A DNA stretch of 64,000 nucleotides from Phyllobacterium lublinensis. Its GTDB lineage: Bacteria; Pseudomonadota; Alphaproteobacteria; Rhizobiales; Rhizobiaceae. The DNA lies in NCBI RefSeq assembly GCF_020164435.1, contig NZ_JAIUDQ010000017.1, positions 36,001-100,000 of the forward strand, given 5' to 3'. Below are positions 34,457 to 43,926 of the stretch, one piece after another. A program made the position numbers and the translations under genes. Within the stretch, counting starts at the first letter, position 1; the number at the start of each line of letters is the position of its first letter. The notes below the pieces were generated by a model that was given only the letters and a program-made list of their open reading frames with translations, did not search any database and was not told the origin of the DNA.

Positions 34457-35111
34457 TATTCTCGCACTTCTCATCAAGGCAACCGGGCAGACCCTTTACA
34501 TGGTGGCCGTTGCCGGCCTCGTCGGGTCGCTCTTTGGTATTCCGCTCGGCGTGTTTCTGGCGACCAGCGGAAAGGGCGAGCTGTTTCCTGCCCCATCGGT
34601 CAACAAGGTGCTTGGTGCAATCGTCAACGCCACCCGATCGACACCGTTCATCATCCTTGTCGTTGCGATCATTCCTTTTACGCGCCTCATAGCCGGAACG
34701 TCCATCGGCACTTCTGCCGCTATCGTGCCTTTGACGATCGCGACCATTCCCTTTGTAGCACGCCTCGTCGAGACAGCGATCCGCGAAGTTGATCCCGGAT
34801 TGACCGAGGCTGCGCGAGCAATGGGGGCAAGTCCGATGCAGATCGTGTTCAAAGTACTGCTTGCCGAGGCACGTCCGGGCATCGCCTCGGCCTTGACCCT
34901 GACGATCGTCAGTCTGATCGGCTATTCGGCCATGGTTGGCGCCGTCGGTGGCGGCGGACTTGGCGATCTTGGCATCCGCTATGGCTATCAGCGCTTCATG
35001 CCCGATGTCATGGCCACCGTTGTTGTCGTGCTGATCGTGCTTGTCCAGCTGGTTCAGAGCGCTGGCGACCGTCTCGCCCGCAAATTCGACAAGCGCGTAC
35101 GCCCCCGTTGA
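34446..35111 (+). CDS. metI: methionine ABC transporter permease
   Basis: A 221-residue integral membrane protein with five helices. The coupling EAA-type loop is [21 protein letters not shown], and the family-typical [18 protein letters not shown] and [26 protein letters not shown] are present. It forms the channel of MetNIQ. The start codon lies within the end of metN (11-base overlap), indicating translational coupling. Confidence 0.95.
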   Translation: MSADILALLIKATGQTLYMVAVAGLVGSLFGIPLGVFLATSGKGELFPAPSVNKVLGAIVNATRSTPFIILVVAIIPFTRLIAGTSIGTSAAIVPLTIATIPFVARLVETAIREVDPGLTEAARAMGASPMQIVFKVLLAEARPGIASALTLTIVSLIGYSAMVGAVGGGGLGDLGIRYGYQRFMPDVMATVVVVLIVLVQLVQSAGDRLARKFDKRVRPR

Positions 35112-35136
35112 GACCTTCATGAAACAGGAGTTTGAA

Positions 35137-35919
35137 ATGCTGAAGAGAATCCTTGCTACCGCCGCAGTGGCGGCAGTCCTGAGCGCGACAGGCGCTCTGG
35201 CCGAAACCATCAAGATCGGCGTGACGCCTGGCGAACATGCGCAGATCATGGAAAAAGTGAAGGAAGTCGCCCAGCCGAAGGGACTTGATATCGAGATATT
35301 CGAGTTCTCCGATTACGTCGTTCCCAACCAGGCGCTGAATGATGGCGAACTCGATGCCAATTCCTTCCAGCACAAGCCCTATCTCGACAACCAGATCGCT
35401 GACCGCAAGTTCGATCTTGTGGATGTTGCCTACACGGTCAATTTCCCGATGGGCGTCTACTCAAAGAAGGTAAAAACCTTTGATGAGCTGGCCGATGGTG
35501 CGACAATCGCGATCCCGAACGATCCGACGAATGGCGGCCGTGCCCTCCTGATCCTCGCCGACAAGGGCGCGATCAAGTTGAAGGACGGCATCGGCCTCAA
35601 GGTCACGACGGCCGACATCACGGAGAACCCGAAGAACTTCAAGTTTGTCGAGCTTGATGCTGCGCAGTTGCCACGCTCGATCGATGACGTGGACGCGGCC
35701 GCGATCAACACCAATTACGCACTCGAGGCCGGCCTCGATCCAATGAATGGCACCATCCTGAAAGAAGGCGAGAAGGCTCCGTACATCAACCTGATTGCGG
35801 TTCGCACGGCCGACAAGGACAAGCCGTGGGTCAAGACTCTTGTCGAATCCTATCATTCGGATCCGGTGAAGCAGTTCATCGTCGATAAGTACAAAGGCGC
35901 AGCTGTCCCAAGCTGGTAA
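35137..35919 (+). CDS. metQ: methionine-binding protein (MetQ/NlpA family)
   Basis: A 260-residue periplasmic substrate-binding protein: signal peptide MLKRILATAAVAAVLSATGALA, then IKIGVTPGEHAQIMEKV, the DSNSFQHKPYLD-like block (DANSFQHKPYLDNQ) and IAIPNDPTNGGRALLIL, all MetQ hallmarks. No lipobox Cys is seen at the signal end, so it is probably soluble. The start at 35137 is chosen because AGGAG lies six bases upstream. It is the last gene of metNIQ and is followed at once by a strong terminator. Confidence 0.95.
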   Translation: MLKRILATAAVAAVLSATGALAETIKIGVTPGEHAQIMEKVKEVAQPKGLDIEIFEFSDYVVPNQALNDGELDANSFQHKPYLDNQIADRKFDLVDVAYTVNFPMGVYSKKVKTFDELADGATIAIPNDPTNGGRALLILADKGAIKLKDGIGLKVTTADITENPKNFKFVELDAAQLPRSIDDVDAAAINTNYALEAGLDPMNGTILKEGEKAPYINLIAVRTADKDKPWVKTLVESYHSDPVKQFIVDKYKGAAVPSW

Positions 35920-35935
35920 GTCTTTCGCCTGAGGC

Positions 35936-35964
35936 AGGATCTCACCTTACGAGGGTGAGATCCT
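35936..35964 (+). terminator. Rho-independent terminator of metNIQ, overlapping the ugpC 3' end
   Basis: AGGATCTCACC / GGTGAGATCCT pairs 11 bases around a 7-base loop and is followed by TTTTT on the plus strand. The last codons and stop codon of the convergent ugpC gene lie inside it, with the stop in the loop. Confidence 0.9.
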
Positions 35965-37026
35965 TTTTCCATCTGCATCGAACAGGTGCAGTTTTTGTTT
36001 GGGGATGATTACCCGCAGATGATCGTCCGTTTTTGACGGTGAGCGGCCGGCCACCCGAACCACGACGCGCTCACCGCCGACTATCCCATACACATAGCTT
36101 TCGGCACCCACGGGCTCCACGCCCAGGACCTTCAGGTCGAGCTGCAATCCGCCAGCATGCCTTTCATCTCCGGCTGCGACCTCCAGGTCTTCCGGCCGGA
36201 AGCCGATCACAGCCCCGCTTGCCGGCACGGACAGACCTTCTGCGCCGATATGCGTGCCATCTTTCAGAATCAGCCCGGTTTTACCGGCGGTGACGTGCAC
36301 AAGGTTCATTGGCGGTGCCCCGATGAAGCTCGCTACGAACGTGCTTGCCGGTTTTTCGTAAACATCAAGCGGTGCGCCGATTTGTTCGACCGAGCCGCCA
36401 TTCATCACGACAAGCGTGTCCGCGAGCGTCATTGCCTCAAGCTGATCGTGTGTCACATACACACTGGTAACGCCCAATTGGCGCTGGAGGTTCTTGATTT
36501 CAACCCGCATTTGCCCGCGAAGCTTGGCATCTAGATTGGACAAGGGCTCGTCGAACAGGAAAACCTTCGGATTGCGCACGATGGCGCGACCCATGGCAAC
36601 GCGCTGGCGTTGACCGCCGGAAAGTTCTCGTGGACGGCGTTCGAGAAGGTGAGTCAATTCAAGGATTTGCGCGGCTTCCCTGACGCGTTTGTCGATCTGG
36701 TCCTTGGGCATGCCGCGGTTGCGCAGACCGTAGGCCATGTTGTCATAAACCTTCATATGCGGGTAGAGCGCATAATTCTGGAACACCATGGCAATGTCGC
36801 GTTCGGCCGGCCCGAGATTGTTGACCACCGTGTTCTCGATCTTCACTGTGCCGTCGGTGATCGACTCAAGTCCTGCAATCATCCGCAGCAACGTTGACTT
36901 TCCGCAGCCGGAAGGACCAACGAGCACGCAAAGCGCACCATCTTCAATCGCGATGTTGACGCCTTTTACCGCCTCCACCGAGTTTGCATAGACTTTGCGG
37001 ACATTCGTGAGTTCTACATTGGCCAT
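35947..37026 (-). CDS. ugpC: sn-glycerol-3-phosphate ABC transporter ATP-binding protein
   Basis: A 359-residue MalK/UgpC-type ATPase: Walker [15 protein letters not shown]-loop [12 protein letters not shown], signature [15 protein letters not shown], Walker [19 protein letters not shown]-loop [11 protein letters not shown]. The C-terminal TOBE-type regulatory region includes GFRPEDLEV. It powers the UgpBAE glycerol-3-phosphate importer encoded directly upstream. The start at 37026 (MANVELTNV) is eight bases beyond the ugpE stop. Confidence 0.95.
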   Translation of the reverse strand: MANVELTNVRKVYANSVEAVKGVNIAIEDGALCVLVGPSGCGKSTLLRMIAGLESITDGTVKIENTVVNNLGPAERDIAMVFQNYALYPHMKVYDNMAYGLRNRGMPKDQIDKRVREAAQILELTHLLERRPRELSGGQRQRVAMGRAIVRNPKVFLFDEPLSNLDAKLRGQMRVEIKNLQRQLGVTSVYVTHDQLEAMTLADTLVVMNGGSVEQIGAPLDVYEKPASTFVASFIGAPPMNLVHVTAGKTGLILKDGTHIGAEGLSVPASGAVIGFRPEDLEVAAGDERHAGGLQLDLKVLGVEPVGAESYVYGIVGGERVVVRVAGRSPSKTDDHLRVIIPKQKLHLFDADGKRISPS

Positions 37027-37033
37027 GTGGGTA

Positions 37034-37882
37034 TCATTTCTCCGTTTCGACCAGTCCGCGCACAAACCAGCGTTGCATCAGGACGACAACGAGGATTGGG
37101 GGAACAATGGCGAGAATGCAGGTGACCATCACCAGATGCCATTCCGTATCTGCATCGGCGAAGGAAATCATTTTGCGCAGACCAATGACGATTGTCGTCA
37201 TGTCATTGCGGTTGGTCATCAGAAGAGGCCAGAGATATTGTGTCCAGCCATAAATGAACAGGATCACGAACAGTGCCGCGATGTTGGTCTTGGACAGCGG
37301 CAAGAGGATGTCCTTGAAAAACCGCCACGGGCCAGCGCCGTCGACCCGGGCTGCCTCGACAAGTTCGCCCGGAATTGTCATGAAGAATTGCCGGAACAGC
37401 AGCGTCGCCGTTGCCGATGCCATAAGAGGTAGCGTGAGACCGGTGTAGGTATCGATCAGCCCGAGATCGACCATGACCTTGTAGGTCGGCAAGATGCGGA
37501 CTTCGACCGGTAGCATCAGGGTAATGAAGATGAGCCAGAAGAAGACCATGCGACCAGGGAAGCGAAAGAAGACGATTGCGTAGGCCGACAGGATCGAGAT
37601 CACGATCTTTCCGACGGCGATCGCGAGTGCCATGACGATGGTGTTGAAAAGCAGGCGATCAACGCCGACTCCGCCTATGCGACCGACACCCCCGAAGAGG
37701 GCGGCAGAGTAGTTTTCCCAGAAGTGGCTTCCGGGCAGCAGCGACAATGGCGGCCGCAGGATCTCCTGCAACGACTGGGTCGAGGCGACGAAAGTGTAGT
37801 AGATCGGGAACGCCACGATCACTATCCCGATGATCAGGATAATGTGTGCAATCAGACGGCCGATGGGATTGTTCTGGATCAT
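37034..37882 (-). CDS. ugpE: sn-glycerol-3-phosphate ABC transporter permease UgpE
   Basis: A 282-residue permease with six membrane helices and the coupling motif [21 protein letters not shown]. The C-terminal part ([37 protein letters not shown]) matches UgpE closely. It follows ugpA by eight bases and precedes ugpC by seven, in the usual ugp order. GAGGT precedes the start. Confidence 0.95.
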   Translation of the reverse strand: MIQNNPIGRLIAHIILIIGIVIVAFPIYYTFVASTQSLQEILRPPLSLLPGSHFWENYSAALFGGVGRIGGVGVDRLLFNTIVMALAIAVGKIVISILSAYAIVFFRFPGRMVFFWLIFITLMLPVEVRILPTYKVMVDLGLIDTYTGLTLPLMASATATLLFRQFFMTIPGELVEAARVDGAGPWRFFKDILLPLSKTNIAALFVILFIYGWTQYLWPLLMTNRNDMTTIVIGLRKMISFADADTEWHLVMVTCILAIVPPILVVVLMQRWFVRGLVETEK

Positions 37883-37890
37883 GGCCTACC

Positions 37891-38781
37891 TCAACCGTAA
37901 TGAACTTTGCGCTCGACATAGCGAAACTGGATGGCGGTTAGCGCGATGACGATAACCATCAGGATCACTGACTGTGCTGCCGAGTCGCCGAGGATGAGGT
38001 TGACGAACCCGTCATTGTAAACCTTGTAGACCAGGGTTTCCGTCGCTTTGCCCGGGCCGCCGCTGGTAACGGCATGGATAATCCCGAACGTGTCGAAGAA
38101 GGCGTACACCGTGTTGACGACCAGCAGAAAAAATGTGGTGGGCGCAAGCAGGGGAAAGATGATCGTCCAGAAGCGTTTGGTCTCGCCGGCGCCATCGATC
38201 GCGGCAGCTTCGATCAGCGACTTCGGAATTGATTGAAGTCCCGCAACGAAGAACAGGAAATTGTAGCTGATCTGCTTCCACGATGCCGCCGAAACGACGA
38301 GCACCATGGCCTGATTGCCATTGAGCAGCGGATCCCAGTTGTAGCCGGCGGAGCGGATGAGATAGGCAAGTGTTCCCATCGATGGGTTGAACAGGAAAAG
38401 CCAGAGCATGCCTGCGATCGCGGGCGCCACGGCATAGGGCCAGATCATCAAGGTGCGGTAGATGCCTTTACCCCGTATGACCTTGTCGGCCATGACGGCG
38501 AGAAGCAGGGCGAGGGCCATGGCAATGAGAGCGGTTGCTATCGAAAAGACAACCGTGACGTGAAGCGAATTCAGATAGTTCGGATCGCTGATCACGCGCC
38601 TGAAATTGCCCAGACCGACAAACTGTGTGGACAGGCCAAACGGATCCTCGCGCAGGACCGACTGGTAGATTGCCTGAGACGCCGGCCAGTAAAAGAAAAT
38701 CGCTGTGATGGCCAGCTGCGGTGCCAATAGCAGGTAAGGCAACAACTTGTTCGGGAACGTGACGCGCGTTGACGATGCCAT
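37891..38781 (-). CDS. ugpA: sn-glycerol-3-phosphate ABC transporter permease UgpA
   Basis: A 296-residue permease, six helices, coupling motif [41 protein letters not shown] and [20 protein letters not shown] are UgpA-like. It pairs with UgpE to form the membrane channel. A 14-base-pair hairpin lies between this gene and ugpB upstream. Confidence 0.95.
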   Translation of the reverse strand: MASSTRVTFPNKLLPYLLLAPQLAITAIFFYWPASQAIYQSVLREDPFGLSTQFVGLGNFRRVISDPNYLNSLHVTVVFSIATALIAMALALLLAVMADKVIRGKGIYRTLMIWPYAVAPAIAGMLWLFLFNPSMGTLAYLIRSAGYNWDPLLNGNQAMVLVVSAASWKQISYNFLFFVAGLQSIPKSLIEAAAIDGAGETKRFWTIIFPLLAPTTFFLLVVNTVYAFFDTFGIIHAVTSGGPGKATETLVYKVYNDGFVNLILGDSAAQSVILMVIVIALTAIQFRYVERKVHYG

Positions 38782-38800
38782 GGATGCCTCATGAAAGGGT

Positions 38801-38831
38801 TGCCCTGTCCGTATGGGATACGGACAGGGCA
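38801..38831 (-). terminator. intra-operon hairpin between ugpB and ugpA
   Basis: TGCCCTGTCCGTAT / ATACGGACAGGGCA, 14 perfect pairs around a 3-base loop, 16 bases beyond the ugpB stop. No T-run follows, so it is more likely to stabilise the ugpB mRNA or partly attenuate transcription into the permease genes than to terminate fully. Confidence 0.65.
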
Positions 38832-38846
38832 GTCATGTGTGGATTT

Positions 38847-40157
38847 TTACTGGCCGATGGCCTGCTTGATGGCAGCGTTGCCCCGCTTGACCGCATTGTC
38901 GAGCGCCTGCTGGGCGGTCTGTTTGCCTGCCAGCATGTTTTCGTACTCTTCGTTCTGGATGTCACGAACCTGGGGCAGGTTCACGAGGCGAACACCCTTC
39001 GAGTTTTCTGTCGGGGCCTTGCCCAGCATCTGCTTGATGGGGATTTCGCGGGCAGGGTTCTTTTCATAGAAACCGGACTTCTTGGTTTCTTCATAAGCAG
39101 CCAGCGTCACCGGAAGATAACCGGAAACCTGATGCAGGCGCGCCTGTATTTCTGTCTTTGACAGGAAATTGAAGAATGCCGCGACGCCCTTGTACTGTTC
39201 ATCGCTCTTGCCGGCGAATACCCATAGGCTGGCGCCACCGGGTATCGTGTTTTGCGGAGCGCCCTTGGCTTCCGGTTCATAGGGCAATTGGCCCGTACCG
39301 TAGTTCATGCCCGACTTGATCACGTCACCAAGGCCACCGGAGGATTCGGTGAAGATGCCGCATTCGCCGGAGATGAATAATTGCTTGGCCTCGGAGGTAC
39401 GCCCGCCATAGCGGAATGTGCCATCCTTGGCGAGGTCTGCCAGTTCCTGGAAGTGCTTGACGAAGATCGGCGCATTGATCTTCAGCTCGACATCCGTGCC
39501 GCCGATTCCATTTTCATTGCTGCCATAGGAAAGATCGTTCCAGGCGGCAAAATTCTCAGTGTGGATCCAGGTCAGCCAGGTCGATGTGAAGCCGCAGTTT
39601 GCAGCGCCGCTGGTCTTGATCTTCTTGGCAGCTTCCCAGACCTCCGGCCAGGTCTTTGGCGGGTTGTTCTCGTCAAGTCCGGCCTTCTTGAAGATATCCT
39701 TGTTGTAATAAAGGATCGGCGAGGAGCTGTTGTAGGGGAAGGACAGCATCGTGCCGTCCGGCTTCGAATAATAGGAGACGATGCCGGGCAGATAGAGGCT
39801 CTTGTCGAATGTAGAGCCGCCCATCGACAAAATGTCCGCGACCGGCTTGATAGCGCCTTGGGCGCCCATCATCACGCCAGTACCAGCGTCGAAGACCTGC
39901 ATGATATCCGGTGCCTGTTTGGCGCGGAACGCCGCGATGCCGGCATTCAGAGTTTCCGGATAGGTTCCCTTGAAGACCGGGACAACCTTGTAGTCACTCT
40001 GGCTTTCATTGAATTCCTTGGCCAGCGTCTCAACAACCTCGTTGTTGGCACCGGTCATGGCGTGCCACCAGCTGATTTCCGTGACGGCAAAGGATGAGGT
40101 GGATGAAGCGAGAATAATGCCAAGAGCCAGGCTCAGGCGCGTACCGCAATTAGTCAT
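38847..40157 (-). CDS. ugpB: sn-glycerol-3-phosphate-binding periplasmic protein
   Basis: A 436-residue substrate-binding protein with a signal peptide (LSLALGIILASSTSSFA). UgpB hallmarks: ISWWHAMTGANNEVVETLAKEFN, VVPVFKGTYPETLNAGIAAFRAKQAPDIMQVF and FPYNSSSPILYYNKD. It captures glycerol-3-phosphate (and in relatives glycerophosphodiesters) for UgpAEC. GGGAG lies seven bases before the start. A Pho-box-like sequence lies ~50-65 bases upstream. The nag genes are upstream on the same strand. Confidence 0.95.
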   Translation of the reverse strand: MTNCGTRLSLALGIILASSTSSFAVTEISWWHAMTGANNEVVETLAKEFNESQSDYKVVPVFKGTYPETLNAGIAAFRAKQAPDIMQVFDAGTGVMMGAQGAIKPVADILSMGGSTFDKSLYLPGIVSYYSKPDGTMLSFPYNSSSPILYYNKDIFKKAGLDENNPPKTWPEVWEAAKKIKTSGAANCGFTSTWLTWIHTENFAAWNDLSYGSNENGIGGTDVELKINAPIFVKHFQELADLAKDGTFRYGGRTSEAKQLFISGECGIFTESSGGLGDVIKSGMNYGTGQLPYEPEAKGAPQNTIPGGASLWVFAGKSDEQYKGVAAFFNFLSKTEIQARLHQVSGYLPVTLAAYEETKKSGFYEKNPAREIPIKQMLGKAPTENSKGVRLVNLPQVRDIQNEEYENMLAGKQTAQQALDNAVKRGNAAIKQAIGQ

Positions 40158-40205
40158 TTCAATCTCCCATGATAAGGCGTCATCTGAAGTGCGCTTGAGG
40201 GCAGT

Positions 40206-40223
40206 ATCTCCGTTATGTGACAG
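40206..40223 (-). promoter_or_regulatory. candidate Pho box upstream of ugpB
   Basis: Minus strand CTGTCACATAACGGAGAT: the first half-site matches CTGTCAT in six of seven bases, the second in about four of seven, with the usual 4-base spacing. ugp is a known PhoB target in enterics and rhizobia, which is the main reason to list it. Confidence 0.35.
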
Positions 40224-40295
40224 ATAAACAACACACTTATGACTTTAACCCTACTGGGCTGTGGAAAATTGCGCAGCTGTTCAATTTGGTGCTGG

Positions 40296-40895
40296 TCAGA
40301 TCAGCGTCACGCCTGCCTTGCGCATCTTGGTAATCATGGATGCGAGTGAACCTCCAAGGTCGATGCCGCGGCAGGCATCGAGGAGAACATCGACCGCGAA
40401 ACCGTGTTCAATGGCGTCCAGTGCCGAGTAGGCGACACAATAGTCCGTGGCAAGGCCAGCAAATGTCACGTTCGTGATCTCGCGTTCCCGCAGGTAGCCG
40501 GCAAGGCCGGTGGGTGTCTTGTGGTCGTTCTCATAGAAGGCCGAGTAGCTGTCGACATGCGGCCGGAAACCCTTGCGGACCAAGAGTTCGGCCTTTGTCC
40601 ACTCCAGGTCGCGATGGAAGTCTGCTCCTGACGTGCCTTGGATACAGTGCTCCGGCCACAGCGTTTGGGGCCCATAGGGCATCATGATCGATTCGAACGG
40701 CGCCTTGCCGGGATGCGACGAGGCGAAGCTTGTGTGGCCTGCCGGGTGCCAGTCCTGCGTTACAACGACATGGTCGAACCGCAGTATCAGCTTGTTGATG
40801 ATCGGCACGATCTCGTCGCCAGCTTCTACTCCAAGTGCGCCACCCGGACAGAAATCATTCTGGACATCGACGACAATCAGCGCTTCCTTGGCCAT
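40296..40895 (-). CDS. pncA: nicotinamidase
   Basis: A 199-residue isochorismatase-fold amidase converting nicotinamide to nicotinate in NAD salvage. The catalytic Asp is in LIVVDVQNDFCPGGAL, metal-binding residues in TQDWHPAGHTSFAS, the Lys in ELLVRKGF and the nucleophile Cys in GLATDYCVAYSALDA. The ATG at 40895 has GGAG eight bases upstream; a TTG two codons earlier is less likely. It lies 54 bases beyond nagA on the same strand and may be read with the nag genes. Confidence 0.95.
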   Translation of the reverse strand: MAKEALIVVDVQNDFCPGGALGVEAGDEIVPIINKLILRFDHVVVTQDWHPAGHTSFASSHPGKAPFESIMMPYGPQTLWPEHCIQGTSGADFHRDLEWTKAELLVRKGFRPHVDSYSAFYENDHKTPTGLAGYLREREITNVTFAGLATDYCVAYSALDAIEHGFAVDVLLDACRGIDLGGSLASMITKMRKAGVTLI

Positions 40896-40949
40896 TTCCA
40901 ATTCTCCAATGTTTTGAAGATCATGAATATGGGCAATCGGTTTGCGCCG

Positions 40950-42110
40950 TCAACGAGCGTAATGGACATCTCCATCGATCCAGACGTGATCGACATCGAG
41001 CTTATCGTCTAGGTGAACGATATTGGCCACGTATCCCGGGATCAGCCGGCCATAATGATGATCGATGCGGATGCTGGCGGCCGGATAAAGCGAGGCCATC
41101 CGTAGCGCCTCGTCAAGCGGCAGGCCGAGTTCGCGGTGGACGAAGCGCACAGCGGAAATCATATCGAGATCAGCGCCGGCGAGCGTACCGTCCTCCAGGG
41201 TCAGGCGCCCACCGGCGCGGGTGATCTTTCGACCATTCAGCGTGAACGAGGTGATGTCCGTACCGATCGTCGACATGGCGTCGGTGACGAGGAAGATCTT
41301 GGACGGTCCCTGCTTCGCGCGCAGCGCAATCTGCATGGAGGCCTTGTCCACATGATACCCGTCGGCAATCAGACCTGCGGACAGTTCACCCGACTGCAAT
41401 ACTGCCCCGACGACCCCGGGGCTGCGATGGCCGAGCTGGCTCATGGCATTGAAAAGGTGCGTTACCATGGTGGCGCCCGCATCCTTCGCCGCCAAGGCGA
41501 CCTCATAGGAGGCGCCGCTGTGGCCGAGGCTGACAATCACTCCAGCATCGGCCAATGCCCGGATCTTGTCCACGGGAACTGTTTCCGGCGCGACGGTCGT
41601 CAGAAGCACCGGTATCTCCCGTACCGCCTCGACAAGAGCCATGAGATCCGCGTCATCCATCGGCCGGATGAGCTTGGGGTCATGCGTGCCCTTGTGCGTC
41701 AGGGACAAATGCGGGCCTTCGATGTGCAGGCCGATGAAACCTGCAACCTTTTCCTGCGCGGCCGCCTTACCTGCGGCAAGTGCCGCAGCCGTGATCTGCG
41801 GCGTATCGGTGATCAGTGTCGGGAGCAGGGCAGTGGTACCAAAGGCGAAATGCGCGTCGCATATGGTGCGGATGATGTCGACTGTGGGTCCGTCATTGAG
41901 GAGCACGCCGCCGCCACCATTGACCTGGATATCGATGAATCCGGGTACAAGCTTGCCGCCCTTCAGCGCGACCTTGCGAAGGCCGGCAGGAAGGTCCGAA
42001 CTGGCAGCTATGTTCTTGACAACACCGCCTTCTATGACGAGTGCGGAATTGGCATGCCAGTTCTCGCCGTCGAATATCTCGGCGCCAGTCAGTGCATATG
42101 GTGAACTCAT
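40950..42110 (-). CDS. nagA: N-acetylglucosamine-6-phosphate deacetylase
   Basis: A 386-residue amidohydrolase removing acetate from GlcNAc-6-P. Metal and substrate residues are in GLHIEGPHLS, SLGHSGASYEVAL, VTHLFNAMSQLGHRSPG and the catalytic Asp in FLVTDAMSTIG. The start overlaps the SIS-domain gene stop (ATGA), showing translational coupling. Its product GlcN-6-P is the likely substrate of that upstream enzyme. Confidence 0.96.
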   Translation of the reverse strand: MSSPYALTGAEIFDGENWHANSALVIEGGVVKNIAASSDLPAGLRKVALKGGKLVPGFIDIQVNGGGGVLLNDGPTVDIIRTICDAHFAFGTTALLPTLITDTPQITAAALAAGKAAAQEKVAGFIGLHIEGPHLSLTHKGTHDPKLIRPMDDADLMALVEAVREIPVLLTTVAPETVPVDKIRALADAGVIVSLGHSGASYEVALAAKDAGATMVTHLFNAMSQLGHRSPGVVGAVLQSGELSAGLIADGYHVDKASMQIALRAKQGPSKIFLVTDAMSTIGTDITSFTLNGRKITRAGGRLTLEDGTLAGADLDMISAVRFVHRELGLPLDEALRMASLYPAASIRIDHHYGRLIPGYVANIVHLDDKLDVDHVWIDGDVHYAR

Positions 42111-43141
42111 ATCGTCTCTGTCACTTTTCTCAAATGCGGAGGTTCATCCGGATTCAGTCCCCGGCTGCGGGCAAAGCTTTCCACGAACGCATAGAATGAA
42201 ACCAGCAAGGCCAGCGGATCAGTCAAAGGATGCGATGTGGCGACAAAGGGCAGCGCCGTCGCCTTGGATGGCTTTGCCGACGTGATGAATACGGCCGCGC
42301 CCTGTTCGGCGAGGCGGTCGGCGGCCTCGACGATGGAGTCCTCGGCGGCGTCGCGCGCGGCCAGCACCAGGATGGGGAAATCTTTCCCGACAATGGCTTT
42401 CGGCCCGTGCATGACTTCGGCGGCACTGTAGGACTCCGCATGAACCGCACTCGTCTCCTTGAACTTCAGCGCGACTTCGTTGGAAATGGCGAGTGATGGG
42501 CCGCGTCCGAGTACGAACAGCGAGTTTTCATCCTTCAGGGCGTTGGCGAAGGGCGACCAGTCGCAGTCGATCGCCTTGCCGAGCGCTGCCGGCAGTGCGT
42601 CGATCGCAGCAAGCAGCTTCTTGTCTTCTGTCCAATGGCCGATCAGCGCGAGGCCGGCAACCGCCGAACTGACAAATGATTTCGTTGCGGCGACGCTGCG
42701 TTCATGACCGGCAAGGATATCGATGGGAAAGTCACTCGCATTGGCGAGGTCCGAATTGATGACGTTCGTGATGGCGATGGTCAGCGCGCCGCTTTCGCTC
42801 GCCGCCTTCGTCATGCTCACAATGTCGGGGCTCTTGCCGGATTGCGAGATCGAAAGTGTCGCGGCGCTGCCGAGCTTGAGTGTGACACCATAGATCGATG
42901 CAACTGAAGGGCCGAGCGATGCTACCGGAATGCCTGCTGTAAGCTCACTGGAATATTTCAGGAAGGCACTGACGTGATCGGATGATCCCCGGGCGATCGA
43001 CGCCAGGAACGGCGGGTTCTTCTCGCGCAATCTTGCGCCGGCCGTTGCGAGCGTGTCACGTGAGGCATCGAGAAAACGCGCAGTGACAGCCGGAATGGAA
43101 AGGATCTCGTCCCGCATGAGAGTCGTCGTTGTGGTCGTCAA
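42107..43141 (-). CDS. SIS-domain glucosamine-6-phosphate deaminase-like protein (NagB-II/GlmS isomerase-like)
   Basis: A 344-residue protein with two sugar isomerase domains, matching the isomerase half of GlmS: SIARGSSDHVSAFLKY, SISQSGKSPDIVSMT and the C-terminal KETSAVHAESYSAAEVMHGPKAIV. There is no glutaminase domain, so it is not a synthase; in nag operons of this type it deaminates GlcN-6-P to fructose-6-P (NagB-II). The TTG start overlaps the gntR stop (TTGA) and has AGGAG seven bases upstream; an ATG at 43120 is the alternative. Confidence 0.9.
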   Translation of the reverse strand: MTTTTTTLMRDEILSIPAVTARFLDASRDTLATAGARLREKNPPFLASIARGSSDHVSAFLKYSSELTAGIPVASLGPSVASIYGVTLKLGSAATLSISQSGKSPDIVSMTKAASESGALTIAITNVINSDLANASDFPIDILAGHERSVAATKSFVSSAVAGLALIGHWTEDKKLLAAIDALPAALGKAIDCDWSPFANALKDENSLFVLGRGPSLAISNEVALKFKETSAVHAESYSAAEVMHGPKAIVGKDFPILVLAARDAAEDSIVEAADRLAEQGAAVFITSAKPSKATALPFVATSHPLTDPLALLVSFYAFVESFARSRGLNPDEPPHLRKVTETI

Positions 43142-43926
43142 AGCACTGCTCCTGATATTTCTGAAGAATCGCCTAGTTTCAGTTCGGCAACAAATTCATA
43201 GGCGTCAGCCCGATAGATCGATTTGGTGAATTCGATCACCTTGCCCGATTCGAGATAGGATATCCGTTCGATGTTCAGACTGGCCGAGCCCGCCGGAACC
43301 TGCAGCAATTTAGCATCATTCTCTTTCAAGATGGCTGCAGAAATGCGCTGGATGGCCCTGACCGGCCGATTTCCGCTCTCAGCCAGCACCGCATAAAGCG
43401 ACAGCGTGACCAACTCGGGGTTAGGCAGCACATGGATCGACAGCGCGGCGCGCTCGATTGCCATTGGCGTATCATTGGCAACGCGCAGGCGGCTGATGCG
43501 TGCTACCTTTTCACCGGAAGAAAGCCCCAGGGTGACCATCTCTTCCGGCGACGGTGCATATATGCCGCGATCAAGCCATGTCGAACGGACAATCATGCCG
43601 CGGCGGGCCATGTCCTCGGTGAACGATGTCAGATGGGACAGGGATTGTTCGACCCGCTCGGACCGCGGCGCGACGAATGTGCCGGAACCGTGCCTCTGGA
43701 CAAGCAGTCCGCTATTCACAAGGCCCTGGACAGCTTTGCGCACCGTAACGCGCGATATGTCTGCCATGGCCGCAAGCTCGCGCTCGGGCGGCAGCGCGTC
43801 TCCCGGACGAAGCATACCATCGCGGACGGCATTCTCGATAAGGCGCTGAAGCTTCACATAGAGCGGGCCACCGACTGCCGATCCGTCGTTCAGTGAGGGC
43901 AGAATATCGATCAGGCCATCAGCCAT
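43138..43926 (-). CDS. GntR/HutC-family regulator of amino-sugar genes
   Basis: A 262-residue repressor. N-terminal winged helix: PLYVKLQRLIENAVRDGMLRPGDALPPERELA, SRVTVRKAVQGLVNSGLLVQRHGSGTFV. The C-terminal UTRA ligand domain includes SHLTSFTEDMARRG and RISRLRVANDTPMAIERA. HutC-subfamily members near nag genes (NagR, DasR, NagQ) respond to GlcN-6-P or GlcNAc-6-P. It lies inside the nag operon, its start overlapping the nagK stop by eight bases. Its likely operators are the tandem motifs at 44830-44847 and 44963-44980. Confidence 0.92.
   Translation of the reverse strand: MADGLIDILPSLNDGSAVGGPLYVKLQRLIENAVRDGMLRPGDALPPERELAAMADISRVTVRKAVQGLVNSGLLVQRHGSGTFVAPRSERVEQSLSHLTSFTEDMARRGMIVRSTWLDRGIYAPSPEEMVTLGLSSGEKVARISRLRVANDTPMAIERAALSIHVLPNPELVTLSLYAVLAESGNRPVRAIQRISAAILKENDAKLLQVPAGSASLNIERISYLESGKVIEFTKSIYRADAYEFVAELKLGDSSEISGAVL

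Noticed and set aside
41136..42104. 322-codon open frame opposite nagA
   Set aside because: Shadow of nagA; no domain and no ribosome site.
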